Shown here piece after piece: positions 11,713 through 12,884 of a stretch of 12,884 nucleotides of DNA. The DNA is taken from positions 1 through 12,884 of the forward strand of contig JANQXJ010000240.1 in assembly GCA_030729445.1 (NCBI GenBank). Reading direction: 5' to 3'. A model generated the notes under the pieces. The model ran no database searches, was not told the DNA's origin, and saw nothing but the letters and a program-made list of their open reading frames with translations. Position numbers and translations under genes: made by a program. This DNA is from Limnohabitans sp. Lineage in GTDB: Bacteria > Pseudomonadota > Gammaproteobacteria > Burkholderiales > Burkholderiaceae_C. Each line of letters begins with the position of its first letter. The stretch's first letter is position 1.

Positions 11713-12884
11713 ATGAGTGCCGTTCTAGACCATCACGATCACGCCCATGACGACCACGGTCACGCGCCTGCGGGCTGGCGTCGTTGGGTGTATGCCACCA
11801 ACCACAAAGACATTGGTACTTTGTACTTGCTGTTCAGTTTCACCATGCTCATGATTGGTGGCGTTCTGGCGCTGGGTATCCGTGCCGAACTGTTCCAGCC
11901 TGGTCTGCAGATTGTGAATCCTGAGCTGTTTAACCAGTTCACCACCATGCACGGCATCATCATGGTGTTCGGTGCGATCATGCCGGCCTTTGTGGGTTTT
12001 GCGAACTGGATGCTGCCATTGCAAATCGGCGCGTCTGACATGGCCTTTGCCCGCATGAACAACTTCAGCTTCTGGCTGATGATTCCTGCTGCAGCCATGC
12101 TGGTGGGCTCTTTCTTCATGCCTGGTGGCGCTCCTGCTGCCGGTTGGACTTTGTACGCACCTCTGACCCTGCAAATGGGTCCTTCCATGGACGCTGGTAT
12201 CTTTGCCATGCACATCTTGGGTGCTTCGTCCATCATGGGCTCGATCAACATCATTGTGACCATCTTGAACATGCGTGCGCCTGGCATGACCTTGATGAAG
12301 ATGCCCATGTTCGCTTGGACATGGTTGATCACCGCTTACCTGCTGATTGCTGTGATGCCTGTGTTGGCTGGTGCGATCACCATGACATTGACCGACCGAC
12401 ACTTCGGCACCAGCTTCTTCAACCCCGCTGGTGGTGGTGACCCGGTCATGTACCAACACATCTTCTGGTTCTTTGGTCACCCCGAGGTGTACATCATGAT
12501 CTTGCCGGCCTTCGGCATCATCAGCCAGATCGTGCCTGCTTTTGCTCGCAAGAAGCTGTTTGGTTACGCCTCCATGGTGTACGCCACATCGTCCATCGCC
12601 ATCTTGTCTTTCATTGTGTGGGCGCACCACATGTTCACCACCGGTATGCCGGTTACAGGCCAGTTGTTCTTCATGTACGCGACCATGCTGATTGCTGTGC
12701 CTACCGCCGTGAAGATTTTCAACTGGATTGCCACCATGTGGCGCGGCTCCATGACTTTTGAAACCCCCATGCTGTTTGCGGTGGGCTTCATCTTTGTGTT
12801 CACCATGGGTGGTTTTACCGGTCTGATTCTGGCCATGGCCCCGATCGACATTCAGTTGCAAGACACGTATTACGTGGTGGCCCA
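11713..12884 (+). CDS. coxA: Cytochrome c oxidase subunit I, partial (runs off the window)
   Basis: The catalytic subunit reduces O2 to water and pumps protons across the inner membrane. The first 390 codons are present, uninterrupted. Haem-copper ligands are visible: H80 (haem a, in TTMHG), H256 and Y260 in GHPEVY (CuB ligand and the cross-linked Tyr), and H305-H306 (CuB). E258 in GHPEVY and K334 in PTAVKIFNW mark a type A1 oxidase with D and K proton channels. The second haem ligands near residue 400 lie beyond the end. The N-terminus is His-rich (HHDHAHDDHGH, 7-17). AAGGA at 11701-11705 supports the ATG at 11713. No stop codon occurs before the window ends, so the 3' part is missing only because of the cut. 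Confidence 0.97.
   Translation, partial: MSAVLDHHDHAHDDHGHAPAGWRRWVYATNHKDIGTLYLLFSFTMLMIGGVLALGIRAELFQPGLQIVNPELFNQFTTMHGIIMVFGAIMPAFVGFANWMLPLQIGASDMAFARMNNFSFWLMIPAAAMLVGSFFMPGGAPAAGWTLYAPLTLQMGPSMDAGIFAMHILGASSIMGSINIIVTILNMRAPGMTLMKMPMFAWTWLITAYLLIAVMPVLAGAITMTLTDRHFGTSFFNPAGGGDPVMYQHIFWFFGHPEVYIMILPAFGIISQIVPAFARKKLFGYASMVYATSSIAILSFIVWAHHMFTTGMPVTGQLFFMYATMLIAVPTAVKIFNWIATMWRGSMTFETPMLFAVGFIFVFTMGGFTGLILAMAPIDIQLQDTYYVVA

Noticed and set aside
11725..12861. 378-residue open frame on the minus strand, very rich in His, Gly and Gln
   Set aside because: It lies entirely antisense to coxA. Its composition is the mirror of Met/Phe/Ile-rich membrane codons and shows no family resemblance.
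1..12884. Mobile island, toxin-antitoxin, defence or phage system
   Set aside because: All recognised genes are housekeeping, regulatory or respiratory; no integrase, transposase, attachment site or defence-type domain was seen.

Overview
The window looks like ordinary chromosome of a betaproteobacterium of the order Burkholderiales, probably family Comamonadaceae (Limnohabitans-, Rhodoferax- or Polaromonas-like). This is inferred from protein style and gene order: comF-trmL on one strand, a BioC-like methyltransferase, a DUF2244 protein and then coxB-coxA on the other, plus a Gcr-type membrane protein and a short Bordetella/Burkholderia-style H-NS protein. I see no tRNA, rRNA, CRISPR array, transposase, integrase or phage gene.

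Layout: a REP-like palindromic repeat (about 22-116) precedes a group II truncated hemoglobin (207-611) and a Smr-domain protein (673-1311). Convergent to these is apaH (1322-2149, minus). After an intergenic region with several inverted repeats come an H-NS-like gene (2390-2689) with a clear terminator, and an RfaH/NusG-like antiterminator gene (2870-3418). Next are uppS (3438-4250, minus), an unrecognised membrane protein with Cys/His motifs (4427-5065), a large Gcr-family membrane protein (5054-7045, minus), a MaoC hydratase (7141-7596), trmL and comF (minus, 7587-8084 and 8107-8853), a BioC-like methyltransferase with a degenerate SAM motif (8942-9859), a DUF2244 protein (9954-10430), coxB with a fused cytochrome c domain (10508-11680), and the first 390 codons of coxA (11713 to the window end).

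How the genes work together: the clearest module is at the right end, where DUF2244-coxB-coxA start a caa3-type haem-copper oxidase operon that continues beyond the window. H-NS, RfaH-like and UppS sit side by side and suggest, by inference only, a link to envelope polysaccharides: silencing, antitermination and lipid-carrier supply. The other genes are housekeeping: Ap4A breakdown, tRNA wobble-base methylation, DNA uptake and ribosome-associated Smr function. Genes are densely packed, and four convergent pairs have 3' ends that abut or overlap.

No previously undescribed multi-gene system is evident. The best leads are the Cys/His membrane protein at 4427-5065, the palindrome inside a possible comF promoter, the inverted repeat and CGGTAG core at the start of the RfaH-like gene, the degenerate BioC-like protein, and the doubtful 'recombinase' label of the Gcr family.
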